Assembly: GCA_946887045.1 (NCBI GenBank)
Contig: CAMPKC010000059.1
Coordinates: 1-27,412, forward strand
Direction of reading: 5' to 3'
Length of the DNA: 27,412 nt
Source: an uncultured Sphingobacteriaceae bacterium
GTDB taxonomy: Bacteria > Bacteroidota > Bacteroidia > Sphingobacteriales > Sphingobacteriaceae
The position numbers were made by a program, and so were the translations under genes. This document shows positions 17,438 through 25,472 of the stretch, piece by piece; the stretch's first letter is position 1; every line of letters begins with the position of its first letter. A model generated the notes under the pieces. The model was not told the DNA's origin. It did not search any database and was given only the letters and a program-made list of their open reading frames with translations.

Positions 17438-18796
17438 TTAGGTTTTTGAGACTGCTATTTTGTATTGTTTATAAGTAAAGCCGACATAAATAATACTGCT
17501 TACTATATACATAATAGTAGTACTCATTGCTAAACCGTAAATGCCCCAATATTTAATCAGTACAGCGTTCAGCAGTAAATTTAGACCCAGGTTCCATAAG
17601 GAGGTCCAGGCCATAAATTTATTTTTATTTATGGCAGTTAAAAATTTCACGCAAATCAGAGTATTAAGATAAAAGGGAATATATAACAATCCTATTTTCT
17701 GAATATTCGCTACAATTAAAGTATCATTTGCAGTAAATTCTTTTCTTTCAAACAATATGCGTACAAGGTCATTAGAAACAAACATCCCTAAAACGCAAAG
17801 GCACAGTGAGCTAAAAAAAACCCATTTTAATATTTTGAATAACTGCTTATACGTTTTTAACAGATCATCATTCATGCTTCTTGCGAAATGCGGTAATAAA
17901 ACACTACCCAGAGGCAGAATGAGCATTCCAACGGCGAAGGCGGGGATTTTACTTCCATAGTTTAATGCTGCAATAGATCCTGCTATCAACTGGGCAGCAA
18001 AAAATTTTTCAACAAATGAGTTACTGCACGAAAGAAGCCCTGAAGTTATCTTCGGTGGCAACTGGGCAATCATTATGCGTGTGTTTTTATTTACAACTGG
18101 CGGTCCCAAAGAAATCTCCTTATTGTGGACACAAAGAATTAATAAATACAGAAAAGCAACAATACTGCCGGTTAGCATGCCAATTGCCAGAACAATTTCC
18201 TGCAGTCTTTCCTTAAAAAAAACCAGGCATAAAATAGTTGTTATGGTGGTAAAAACCGGTGGAATAGTCGAATACAAAAATTTATTTTTCACTTCAAGTA
18301 AACAACATAGCAAACTTGAATAACCCCAAAAAAACAGACTGGGCAAAATCCAATAAAATTGAATCCGTATTAAATGATAATACTTTTCACTATGGTTGGG
18401 GAAGACTGTAGTGAGAAGATATTCGGAAAATATTAAGCATATTATAGTAAGTATTATGATCATCGCTGTCACAATCATAAAGCTGACTGATTGAAATGAT
18501 TTTATCTGGTTGGTTGTTTTTAGTTCAGTAATATAATTTGGTACGAAAAGGTTGCTTAACGAATCAACAAACACATTCTGAACGAAAGCCGGTATCAGTA
18601 CAGCGATAAAGTAAGTATCCAACAACTCTGACAAACCAAAAGAGGCTGCAATAACCGTTTCTTTGTAAAAACCGGTAACTTTTACAAAAATGCTTATAAA
18701 AGCTACCACCATCATACTTCTGATAAGTGGTTGACTCAACAGAAGCTTTAATTTTATTGAAAAGGTATTAGTTAGTTCTGCATTTAAAGGATTCAT
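17438..18796 (-). CDS. MurJ/MviN-like oligosaccharide flippase
   Basis: This 452-residue membrane protein has about twelve hydrophobic segments and belongs to the MOP exporter superfamily. The N-terminal block with GFYKETVIAASFGLSELLDT (42-61), then YFIAVLIPAFVQNVFVDSLS and NLFVPNYI, matches the MurJ/MviN pattern more closely than a typical Wzx. MurJ itself flips lipid II. Set among polysaccharide glycosyltransferases, and with no other flippase in the window, this copy is best read as the translocase for the undecaprenyl-linked repeat unit, by inference. It is somewhat shorter than many MurJ proteins. It starts 33 bases after the GT2 gene. Confidence 0.85.
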   Translation of the reverse strand: MNPLNAELTNTFSIKLKLLLSQPLIRSMMVVAFISIFVKVTGFYKETVIAASFGLSELLDTYFIAVLIPAFVQNVFVDSLSNLFVPNYITELKTTNQIKSFQSVSFMIVTAMIIILTIICLIFSEYLLTTVFPNHSEKYYHLIRIQFYWILPSLFFWGYSSLLCCLLEVKNKFLYSTIPPVFTTITTILCLVFFKERLQEIVLAIGMLTGSIVAFLYLLILCVHNKEISLGPPVVNKNTRIMIAQLPPKITSGLLSCSNSFVEKFFAAQLIAGSIAALNYGSKIPAFAVGMLILPLGSVLLPHFARSMNDDLLKTYKQLFKILKWVFFSSLCLCVLGMFVSNDLVRILFERKEFTANDTLIVANIQKIGLLYIPFYLNTLICVKFLTAINKNKFMAWTSLWNLGLNLLLNAVLIKYWGIYGLAMSTTIMYIVSSIIYVGFTYKQYKIAVSKT

Positions 18797-18829
18797 GGTT
18801 TAGTATAATGATTTAATTTGAATTGCGTT

Positions 18830-19777
18830 TTAAAGCAATCTTCTAAACGGCCATGAAATTGTAAATACCACTTTTAACATATAGCTGTCAATTGAATAGT
18901 AGTAATCGGTAAAGCTAAACTCCAGATGTTTTGATGCTTTGAGTAATGAATATACCCGCATTAAAAAATGCTTCATAGCTCTTTTTAAATGTTTCTCATG
19001 AAACCAGTTTATGAACGCTATAGCATAAACAGCCATCCCGAAGGCTTTTTTATCGTAGCCCAAACTCGACAGATTATGTTCCGAATTGGTATAATATATG
19101 CGCAACGTTTTATTGATATACTTGGTTATATACCCTTTGCTCGCTATTAAAAACCATATATAACCTTCTGGAATTAAGCCCCTGCCAAAAACATCTTCAT
19201 TTATAGTTATACCTTTCAGGATGCTGGTTTTATTAAATCCCCACTTCTCTCCTTTTATATTACGGTATATGTTTTTATCGAATGAATTATGAAAAAAAGG
19301 GTCTTCAGGGAAACGATCTCCTATTAATGCTCCGTTCTGATCCAGACAGCAACAAGTTACTCCAGAAACCGAAGGCTTTAATTCTAAAGGAATACTCATA
19401 TATTCATTGTAGAATACCTCTAACGCATCTGGACTACATTCATCGTCCGCATCTAAGATCATAAAAAACTCGCCTCTGGCGGCTTTTACAGCTTCCATAA
19501 GGCAGCCCATTTTATGCTTATTTACTTCATTATTTATATAGGTTACTTCAAAAGAACAGGAAGGTAAAAAAGCATCTATAACCTCATGAGAATTATCAGT
19601 CGAACCATCATTAATAATGATTACCTCAAAATTTTTGAAGGTTTGAGCATTTAATGAGTTGAAGACCCGGTGTAAAGTCTTAGCGCTATTAAATACCGGG
19701 ACAAAAACCGTGAATTGATAATTGTAACTGAGATTTTTCATCTCATTAAATTCGGGTAGATATTTTTTTAAGTCCAT
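18830..19777 (-). CDS. GT2-family glycosyltransferase
   Basis: This 315-residue protein has an N-terminal GT-A domain: TVFVPVFNSAKTLHRVFNSL (23-42), INDGSTDNS (55-63) for nucleotide binding, and ILDADDE (107-113) with the metal-binding D-x-D. Most family-2 enzymes invert the anomeric configuration. The C-terminal third is basic and aromatic-rich (for example KHLKRAMKHFLMRVYSLLK) and probably rests on the membrane. It is the only non-GT4 glycosyltransferase seen here. Met13 is a possible alternative start, but Met1 leaves a normal 61-base gap to the epimerase gene. Donor and linkage unknown. Confidence 0.87.
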   Translation of the reverse strand: MDLKKYLPEFNEMKNLSYNYQFTVFVPVFNSAKTLHRVFNSLNAQTFKNFEVIIINDGSTDNSHEVIDAFLPSCSFEVTYINNEVNKHKMGCLMEAVKAARGEFFMILDADDECSPDALEVFYNEYMSIPLELKPSVSGVTCCCLDQNGALIGDRFPEDPFFHNSFDKNIYRNIKGEKWGFNKTSILKGITINEDVFGRGLIPEGYIWFLIASKGYITKYINKTLRIYYTNSEHNLSSLGYDKKAFGMAVYAIAFINWFHEKHLKRAMKHFLMRVYSLLKASKHLEFSFTDYYYSIDSYMLKVVFTISWPFRRLL

Positions 19778-19838
19778 TGATGATCTTCTTTACAGAGCTC
19801 CATAATTTTTCTGCAATTTTTAGTTGAGGCCAAGAAGT

Positions 19839-20879
19839 TTATGATATTAAGATATCAGAATTCTTAGCTTTCCCCTCCGCATAATAGGATACAGCTTCGC
19901 GTAATCCTCTTTCTATCGAAAACCGGGGATGATAATTCAGTAATTGCACCGCTTTATCGATGGAGGCTAGAGAATGAGGAATATCGCCTGGTCTTTTCGC
20001 CCCGTAAACAACCTTTACATTCGCAACATCCGGATCGTATCTGGCTAAGTTTTTCTTCAATGCATCGATCAGTTCATTTAAGGTAGTTCTTTGGCCATAC
20101 GCTACATTATACACTTGGTTTACAGCTTTTTCATTTTCCGACAGAGCCGAAAGAATATTCATTTGAACTACATTATCGATGTAAGTAAAATCTCTGGAAT
20201 AATCGCCATCGCCGTTCACTATCGGACTTTTATGACTTAAAAGTTGAGAAACAAACTTGGGAATTACGGCTGCATATGCACCGTTTGGATCTTGCCTTTG
20301 TCCAAACACATTGAAATATCTTAATCCGATAAGTTCCATGTTATACAGTCGGGCAAACACATCGGCATAAAGTTCATTGACGTATTTTGTTACGGCATAC
20401 GGAGATAAGGGTTTTCCATGTTTCTCCTCCACTTTTGGCAGCTCAATACTGTCGCCATAGGTAGATGAAGATGCAGCATAGACCACGCGTTTAACCTTTT
20501 CGTCTCTTGACGCCACTAACATGTTTAAAAAACCGGTAATATTTACGGCATTGGTGGTAATCGAGTCCTCAATTGACCTGGGCACTGAGCCCAAAGCTGC
20601 CTGGTGAAAAACATAATCCATTCCACTTACTGCAGTTTGACATACCTGCAAAATCCGTATATCGCCTTCTATGACTTCCAGATTTGGATAAAGCATAAAT
20701 TCTTCCAGGTTCTTTCTAAAGCCCGTTGAAAAGTTATCCAGGACACGAACTTTACCCGCACCAAATTTCAGTAAGTACTCTACCAGATTAGAGCCGATAA
20801 AGCCCGCACCACCAGTAACTAAAAAAGAATAGGCAGAAAGATCCCGTTCGCCGTGATAAGGTGTTGTATACATAGCCAT
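19839..20879 (-). CDS. tviC: UDP-N-acetylglucosamine/uronate C4-epimerase, WbpP/TviC type
   Basis: This 346-residue extended short-chain dehydrogenase/reductase has NAD-binding GGAGFIG at 23-29, AASSSTYGD (135-143) and catalytic Tyr161/Lys165 in SPYAVTKYVNELYADVF. Blocks such as FHQAALGSVPRSIEDSI, GLRYFNVFGQRQDPNGAYA and NGDGDYSRDFTYI match the WbpP/TviC group very closely. Those enzymes interconvert UDP-GlcNAc and UDP-GalNAc (WbpP) or UDP-GlcNAcA and UDP-GalNAcA (TviC). Its partner, the C6 dehydrogenase, ends 28 bases upstream, so the pair makes UDP-GalNAcA by one order of steps or the other. The N-terminal extension before the Rossmann core is normal for the group. Confidence 0.92.
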   Translation of the reverse strand: MAMYTTPYHGERDLSAYSFLVTGGAGFIGSNLVEYLLKFGAGKVRVLDNFSTGFRKNLEEFMLYPNLEVIEGDIRILQVCQTAVSGMDYVFHQAALGSVPRSIEDSITTNAVNITGFLNMLVASRDEKVKRVVYAASSSTYGDSIELPKVEEKHGKPLSPYAVTKYVNELYADVFARLYNMELIGLRYFNVFGQRQDPNGAYAAVIPKFVSQLLSHKSPIVNGDGDYSRDFTYIDNVVQMNILSALSENEKAVNQVYNVAYGQRTTLNELIDALKKNLARYDPDVANVKVVYGAKRPGDIPHSLASIDKAVQLLNYHPRFSIERGLREAVSYYAEGKAKNSDILIS

Positions 20880-20907
20880 ATTTAGATTTTAAATAGATAG
20901 TAAAAGA

Positions 20908-22209
20908 TTAAAGACGGGCGTTTACCATTTCTGCAGGCAGTGCAGATTTGATATCGTAGACTATGCAGTTTTCTTTACATAATGAAGGGATATCAATGTC
21001 TGAGAATTCCTTATGAGCAACAGCCAGCAAAACCGCGTCATATTTACAATCTTTAGATTCACCGTTTTGGCAAATAACACCATATTCATGTTTTACCTGA
21101 GCTGAATCAGCCCAGGGATCGTGAATTACAACATTCACACTATATTCTTCAAGCCTTTTAACCACATCAATTACCTTGGTATTTCTTACGTCAGGGCAAT
21201 TTTCTTTAAATGTGAAGCCCAAAACCAATACACTGCTGCTAGCGATGTGGGTGCCTTTAGTAATCATTTTTTTGACAAGCTGGTCGGCAACGTAAGCCCC
21301 CATACCATCATTTACCCGGCGTCCGGCCAAAATAATTTCCGGATGATATCCAACTTCCTGAGCTTTCTGAGCGAGATAATAAGGATCTACCCCGATACAA
21401 TGACCACCAACCAAACCCGGCTGAAATTTCATAAAGTTCCATTTGGTGCCGGCAGCATTTAAAACTGCCTGGGTGTCGATGTTAAGCTTATTGAATATCA
21501 TTGCCAGTTCATTTACGAAGGCGATGTTTATATCCCTTTGCGCATTCTCAATTACTTTGGCGGCTTCGGCAACCTTTATTGTGGTCGCCTTATGGGTGCC
21601 TGCTACAATAACGGACCGGTACAGATTATCTACAACATCGGCTGCCTGAGGAGTCGATCCAGAGGTGATTTTTAGAATATTTGCTACTGTATGCTCTTTA
21701 TCGCCTGGATTGATACGTTCTGGTGAATAGCCTGCAAAAAAATCTATATTATATGTCAGTCCAGAATATTTTTCTAAAACCGGAACGCATTCTTCTTCAG
21801 TTACACCAGGATAAACAGTTGATTCATAAATTACTATATCACCTTTTTTTAACACTTCAGCAACCAACTTACTTGCTTTAAATAGTGGGCGTAAATCGGG
21901 CCGATTATTTTTATCTACCGGAGTAGGTACGGTAATGATGAAAATATTGCAGGTTCTGATTTTCTCCAGATCTGTTGTGCAATACAGTCCGGTTAACTTA
22001 GTGCAGTCCTGGGTGAGCACCTTATGTAAATCCAGATCAGCAACTTCCAAGGTATGGTCATGTCCGGCTTTAAGCTGCTCAACACGATCGTTATTAATAT
22101 CGAAGCCAAAAACCTTATATCTTTTTGAAAACTCTACCGCAAGTGGCAACCCTACATAACCTAATCCAACTACGGCTATCTTTTTATCTCGTACAACTTG
22201 ATTTTCCAT
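20908..22209 (-). CDS. tviB: Nucleotide-sugar C6 dehydrogenase, TviB/WbpO type
   Basis: This 433-residue UDP-sugar dehydrogenase performs two successive NAD-dependent oxidations of C6 to the uronic acid. Visible are the NAD fold [19 protein letters not shown] (13-31), [10 protein letters not shown] (161-170), and the catalytic Cys271 in [16 protein letters not shown], followed by [17 protein letters not shown]. That last block is characteristic of the TviB/WbpO branch, which oxidises UDP-GlcNAc or UDP-GalNAc, rather than of UDP-glucose dehydrogenase. It lies 18 bases after upxY and just before its epimerase partner, so the two commit N-acetylhexosamine to UDP-GalNAcA. This is the first biosynthetic step encoded in the locus. 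Confidence 0.93.
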   Translation of the reverse strand: MENQVVRDKKIAVVGLGYVGLPLAVEFSKRYKVFGFDINNDRVEQLKAGHDHTLEVADLDLHKVLTQDCTKLTGLYCTTDLEKIRTCNIFIITVPTPVDKNNRPDLRPLFKASKLVAEVLKKGDIVIYESTVYPGVTEEECVPVLEKYSGLTYNIDFFAGYSPERINPGDKEHTVANILKITSGSTPQAADVVDNLYRSVIVAGTHKATTIKVAEAAKVIENAQRDINIAFVNELAMIFNKLNIDTQAVLNAAGTKWNFMKFQPGLVGGHCIGVDPYYLAQKAQEVGYHPEIILAGRRVNDGMGAYVADQLVKKMITKGTHIASSSVLVLGFTFKENCPDVRNTKVIDVVKRLEEYSVNVVIHDPWADSAQVKHEYGVICQNGESKDCKYDAVLLAVAHKEFSDIDIPSLCKENCIVYDIKSALPAEMVNARL

Positions 22210-22227
22210 ATTTTTACTTATCGTTAA

Positions 22228-22785
22228 TTATTTGATTACAACCAGGTTTGATGCGTCTACACGGCTCACCAATGCGCATTCCAAATTATCTAGAACCATT
22301 AGCACGCTTTTTCCCTGAACTTTGATAACACTGCCTTGCTGGTTAGTAAAAACTCCGTTCTTTATGCTAACCCGATCGCCGATAGAAATTGTCGTCAAGT
22401 CCACTACTTCTAAATCAGGGTAATTAGCCATCCAGTCCCGGATCTTATCTATCTCAGTATCCCTGATTTTTGCCGGCCTCCCCATGTAGTAGATAAAATT
22501 TAATACCCCTAAAGTCTGACGTACCTTATATTCTTCTTTACTGTTGATTTTCACGAATACATACGAACTGAATAGTGGCAACTCCACGATTTTTTTTCGG
22601 TCTGCCCATTGATTTTCAACCTTTCGTACAGGACAGAAACTTTCTATACCATTCGTTTGCAAAAGCATGTCGACTTTTTTCTCCCAGCGCGGGCGGGTAT
22701 ACACTACCAGCCAATCTTTAGCGGAAGCGCTATACCGTGTCATATTTGTTTCCATACAATTCGAATTATTAAGTGTACCGGTCAT
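22228..22785 (-). CDS. upxY: UpxY-like NusG-family transcription antiterminator
   Basis: This 185-residue protein has a NusG N-terminal domain beginning DWLVVYTRPRWEKKVDMLL (24-42), continuing through LPLFSSYVFVKI and LGVLNFIYYMGRPAKI. It also has a C-terminal KOW-like region, ISIGDRVSIKNGVFTNQQGS (134-153). This is the layout of Bacteroides UpxY proteins, which ride on RNA polymerase and prevent early termination within their own polysaccharide operon. About twenty downstream genes on the same strand fit that need. Met11 (22755) and Met15 (22743) are alternative starts and would leave a more usual N-terminus. The 384 bases upstream are rich in repeats and hairpins, a likely site of action. 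It sits third in the array rather than first. Confidence 0.9.
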   Translation of the reverse strand: MTGTLNNSNCMETNMTRYSASAKDWLVVYTRPRWEKKVDMLLQTNGIESFCPVRKVENQWADRKKIVELPLFSSYVFVKINSKEEYKVRQTLGVLNFIYYMGRPAKIRDTEIDKIRDWMANYPDLEVVDLTTISIGDRVSIKNGVFTNQQGSVIKVQGKSVLMVLDNLECALVSRVDASNLVVIK

Positions 22786-22825
22786 TTTATCAGATTTTAA
22801 TTGAGATAGCTTTTGTGAAAAGCAC

Positions 22826-22851
22826 AGAGCTTCGCCATCTCACTTACATGA
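22826..22851 (-). repeat. 26-bp direct repeat, copy 1 (upxY-proximal)
   Basis: On the plus strand it begins AGAGCTTCGC and ends CACTTACATGA; it matches 22933-22958 at 25 of 26 positions (C versus T at the eleventh base). In the transcript, its GAGAUGGC part (22841 to 22834) can pair with GCUAUCUC (22810 to 22803) using one G-U pair, forming a stem that ends about 17 bases before the upxY start codon. Confidence 0.85.
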
Positions 22852-22881
22852 GTCTTTTTTTGATTTTTCTTTTTTGTTCTC

Positions 22882-22905
22882 AGATCATTGAGATATCAAT
22901 GATCT
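22882..22905 (-). promoter_or_regulatory. Perfect 10-bp hairpin in the upxY leader
   Basis: AGATCATTGA and TCAATGATCT are perfect reverse complements around a 4-base loop. In the transcribed direction the stem is followed by GAGAACAAAAAAG, an A-rich and not U-rich tail, so it is not a normal intrinsic terminator. It lies between the two direct repeat copies. A pause site or protein-binding stem are possible readings. Confidence 0.7.
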
Positions 22906-22932
22906 TTGGTTGAGCATCAGTAAGGGGCAGAT

Positions 22933-22958
22933 AGAGCTTCGCTATCTCACTTACATGA
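22933..22958 (-). repeat. 26-bp direct repeat, copy 2 (upxY-distal)
   Basis: This is the second copy of the repeat, offset by 107 bases. It can fold on itself through AGATAG (22929-22934) and CTATCT (22942-22947). Its UGAGAUAGC (transcript; 22949 to 22941) is also a perfect 9-base complement of GCUAUCUCA (22810 to 22802), the same segment that copy 1 can use. Confidence 0.85.
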
Positions 22959-23038
22959 TTAATTTGTTTTTCTAAGCAACTTTTAAGCTGCTTGGCATTG
23001 GTAGATGCTTAATTAAAAGCAGATTACATTCAAGTAGA

Positions 23039-23083
23039 TTGACAGGCATTTCGGTCGGTTAAAACCGTGTATTGTTCTGTCAA
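23039..23083. repeat. Nested inverted repeat TTGACAG/CTGTCAA
   Basis: TTGACAG at 23039-23045 and CTGTCAA at 23077-23083 are perfect reverse complements. Inside them CGGT (23056-23059) and ACCG (23064-23067) enclose a TAAA loop. It could be an RNA stem in the upxY leader or a DNA site. The TTGACAG arm also occurs upstream of the helix-turn-helix gene at 27344-27350. Confidence 0.5.
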
Positions 23084-23115
23084 CAGATTTTCGTTCCAAA
23101 TACTTTGGTTAATTA

Positions 23116-23155
23116 CCCTCTCTCTCCTTCGACATGTCTGTCTCAAGAGAGAAAG
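23116..23155 (-). promoter_or_regulatory. Hairpin immediately downstream of wzc
   Basis: In the transcript CUUUCUCUCU (23155 to 23146) pairs with AGAGAGAGGG (23125 to 23116) through ten base pairs, two of them G-U, around a 20-base loop. It starts 15 bases after the wzc stop. No U-run follows, so termination here would need a factor. It might set the 3' end of a wza-wzc message. Confidence 0.4.
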
Positions 23156-23169
23156 GATAAGGCTCAATA

Positions 23170-25425
23170 TTATGAATACGCATATTTGCCATAGGCATAT
23201 GCAGTACTGTTCTCTTCTTTTGCGTCGTTAAATACCACTAGTGGGTTCTTTAACTTTTGATTTTCGTAGATATCCTTTAAAATTCTAAGTTGAAATTTAT
23301 CGGTAAAATTATAGCGAACCAGATAAATACTTGAGTCTGAATGCTTTGCCAGACTAAATGCGTCTGCCACCTGGCCAACGGGCGAAGTATCAATAATGAT
23401 ATAGTCGAATCGCTCACGTAATTCTTCAAACAATACATTCAGCCGGTCACTCATCAGTAGCTCTGCAGGGTTTTCAGGTAATGTTCCGCAGCCAATTATA
23501 GACAAGTTCGGCGAAAGTCCTGATGGAGATACAATCTCATTTAATGTCACCGAAACCGAATCTAAATAATCTGTTATGCCAGGACCGGCTTGCAATTTTA
23601 CGTTCTTTAGCAAATCCGGCTTTCTGAGGTCAAACTCCAGAACCGCGACTTTTTTATCAGTTAAGGATAGCGTAAGACCCAAATTTATACTGAAAAAAGT
23701 TTTTCCTTCGCCTTGTATGCTGGAGGTAATTAACAGCACCTGGTTCTGATCTGTATTATTTATATAATTTAAATTGCTTCGGATATAGCGGAATAACTCA
23801 GAAATTGTGGTACGACTTCCTTTTTCTACGACAACAGGACCTAGCTTGCCTTTATTACTTAATTCGCCCAGCACTTTAGCTCCGCTAATAAAACCTAGCT
23901 CGGATGCATCCTGAACTTTAGTATTAAATTTGTCGCGACAGTATATCACGCTTGCTGGCAGAATAATCCCCAACAAAAAGGAACACAGATAAATTAAAGT
24001 ACTTTTGGGCTGTTCAGGCGTAGTGTTATATGCTGGTCTGTCAATCACCTGCGAGGTTGGTATAGTTGCTGTTAACGAAAGTGCTGTTTCTTCGCGCTTT
24101 TGTAATAAGTAATGATATAACCTTAATTTAACATCCTGCTCGCGATTTTTTTCCAATAAGCCCCTTTCAATCGCAGGAACATCTCGTACTTTTGATTCAT
24201 ACTGGACGTATTTTGATCTCAGGTTATCTCTTTCTATCACTACACCTCTCTTAATATTCTTGACATTTTCCTGCAAGCTCCATTTGAGATTATTTATCTG
24301 CTCATTTAGATCGACAACCAAAGGATTACTTGCCCTGTTAGAAGTCAGAAGTCTTCGTTTTTCTAATTGAAGTGTATTATATCTCTCGGTCAAACGTTCC
24401 AGGGTGGCATCCTGTAAGCCGAAAGTACTCGGAACCAGGCCAAAATCGTCATCAGCCTTTCTTAAATAAGATTCTAAAGATCTGATTATACTTAACCGTA
24501 ACTCGGATGCAGCTAGTTGTTGACTGTAATTTTGAGAATTGGATAAATTCATCTGTGCATTAGACATTATATCAGTCACCTGATTTTGTTGCTTGTAATT
24601 TTCAACATCCTGCTCAACAGAGGTTAAATCCTTTGTTAGATATTTTAATCGATTATCTATAAAATTTATAGTATTTCTGGCAATCGTATTTTTATTTATA
24701 ACGTTCTCATGATTATAGGTCTCTATCAGTTTACTTAGAATATCGACGCCGCGCTGAGGCACCTCATCCACCATACTTATTACGATGGTATTGGCATCCT
24801 TGATAATTGGAGTTATATTAAGCCCGGCGAGACTAAATGATTCGGCCATCTGTGTCAGATTTTGGAATTTAATTTTCACGGGTCCGTCGCTGTCTGCAAA
24901 TGCAGGTCCTTTTATTACGCGAATGGTGTAGTCCGGATTATTTATTACCTGGTTAAAACGATATATTGTTCTTTTTTCGCCGTCTTCGAGCATAAATTTA
25001 TTGGCGTCCAGCGGGCTGATGGATAATTCTTTTAAATAAGCCTTATTTGAAAGCTTCGATACAACTACCCTGACAGGCAGAGATTTCCCATAGAGTTCGA
25101 CTCTTTTTAATAGACTGGATTTCGAGTAGCTGGTCTCTAGAGACAGACTTTTTAGAACTTTGTAGATCAAGTCTCTCGAACGCAGCACCTCCATCTCGTT
25201 CGCTACAGTTTTTGCGGTTTTGAACATTTCCAGGTCGCTAAAGGCAGTTCCCTTTAACATACCTTCCCCTTTTGCATCGTCCTGTATTAAAAGGGTGCTG
25301 CTAACTTTATATCGAGCGGGAGTATACTGTAAGTACAAAAATGCCAAGCCGAAGCACACAAGCAGAGTTAGCACAAATGCTCGCCAATTATCCAGGTATT
25401 TAGCTAAGTCTTTTAGAGTTTTCAT
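23170..25425 (-). CDS. wzc: Wzc-like polysaccharide co-polymerase with BY-kinase domain
   Basis: This 751-residue inner membrane protein controls chain length and export. It has an N-terminal membrane segment (about 15-34), a long periplasmic Wzz part with coiled-coil character (250-440), and a second membrane segment (475-495) after a proline-containing stretch. The cytoplasmic bacterial tyrosine kinase domain has Walker A TSSIQGEGKT (567-576), Walker A' VAVLEFDLRKP (593-603) and Walker B DYIIIDTSP (674-682). The tail STAYAYGKYAYS carries four tyrosines (743, 745, 748, 750), the usual autophosphorylation cluster. It follows wza after 47 bases. No partner tyrosine phosphatase is visible in the window. 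Confidence 0.94.
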   Translation of the reverse strand: MKTLKDLAKYLDNWRAFVLTLLVCFGLAFLYLQYTPARYKVSSTLLIQDDAKGEGMLKGTAFSDLEMFKTAKTVANEMEVLRSRDLIYKVLKSLSLETSYSKSSLLKRVELYGKSLPVRVVVSKLSNKAYLKELSISPLDANKFMLEDGEKRTIYRFNQVINNPDYTIRVIKGPAFADSDGPVKIKFQNLTQMAESFSLAGLNITPIIKDANTIVISMVDEVPQRGVDILSKLIETYNHENVINKNTIARNTINFIDNRLKYLTKDLTSVEQDVENYKQQNQVTDIMSNAQMNLSNSQNYSQQLAASELRLSIIRSLESYLRKADDDFGLVPSTFGLQDATLERLTERYNTLQLEKRRLLTSNRASNPLVVDLNEQINNLKWSLQENVKNIKRGVVIERDNLRSKYVQYESKVRDVPAIERGLLEKNREQDVKLRLYHYLLQKREETALSLTATIPTSQVIDRPAYNTTPEQPKSTLIYLCSFLLGIILPASVIYCRDKFNTKVQDASELGFISGAKVLGELSNKGKLGPVVVEKGSRTTISELFRYIRSNLNYINNTDQNQVLLITSSIQGEGKTFFSINLGLTLSLTDKKVAVLEFDLRKPDLLKNVKLQAGPGITDYLDSVSVTLNEIVSPSGLSPNLSIIGCGTLPENPAELLMSDRLNVLFEELRERFDYIIIDTSPVGQVADAFSLAKHSDSSIYLVRYNFTDKFQLRILKDIYENQKLKNPLVVFNDAKEENSTAYAYGKYAYS

Positions 25426-25472
25426 GGGATTATAGATTTAATGAATCATACAAAGGTTAGACTTGGATCAAA

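Larger units (their letters stand above)
22786..23169 (-). promoter_or_regulatory. Structured gene-free leader upstream of upxY
   Basis: These 384 bases between wzc and upxY hold no convincing open frame. In the transcribed (minus) direction they contain, in order: a hairpin right after the wzc stop (23155 to 23116), a TTGACAG/CTGTCAA inverted repeat enclosing CGGT/ACCG (23083 to 23039), a small AAGCAGC/GTTGCTT stem near 22994 to 22975, direct repeat copy 2, a perfect 10-bp hairpin, direct repeat copy 1, and a segment complementary to both copies just before upxY. I found no clear TAnnTTTG promoter. The density of structure suggests an attenuator or antiterminator loading region. Confidence 0.6.

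Noticed and set aside
22882..22905. Intrinsic terminator at the 10-bp hairpin
   Set aside because: No U-run follows the stem in either direction; in the transcript it is followed by A-rich sequence.
22826..22958. CRISPR array
   Set aside because: Only two repeat copies are present with a single 81-base interval, in a leader full of other pairing; no cas genes are in the window.
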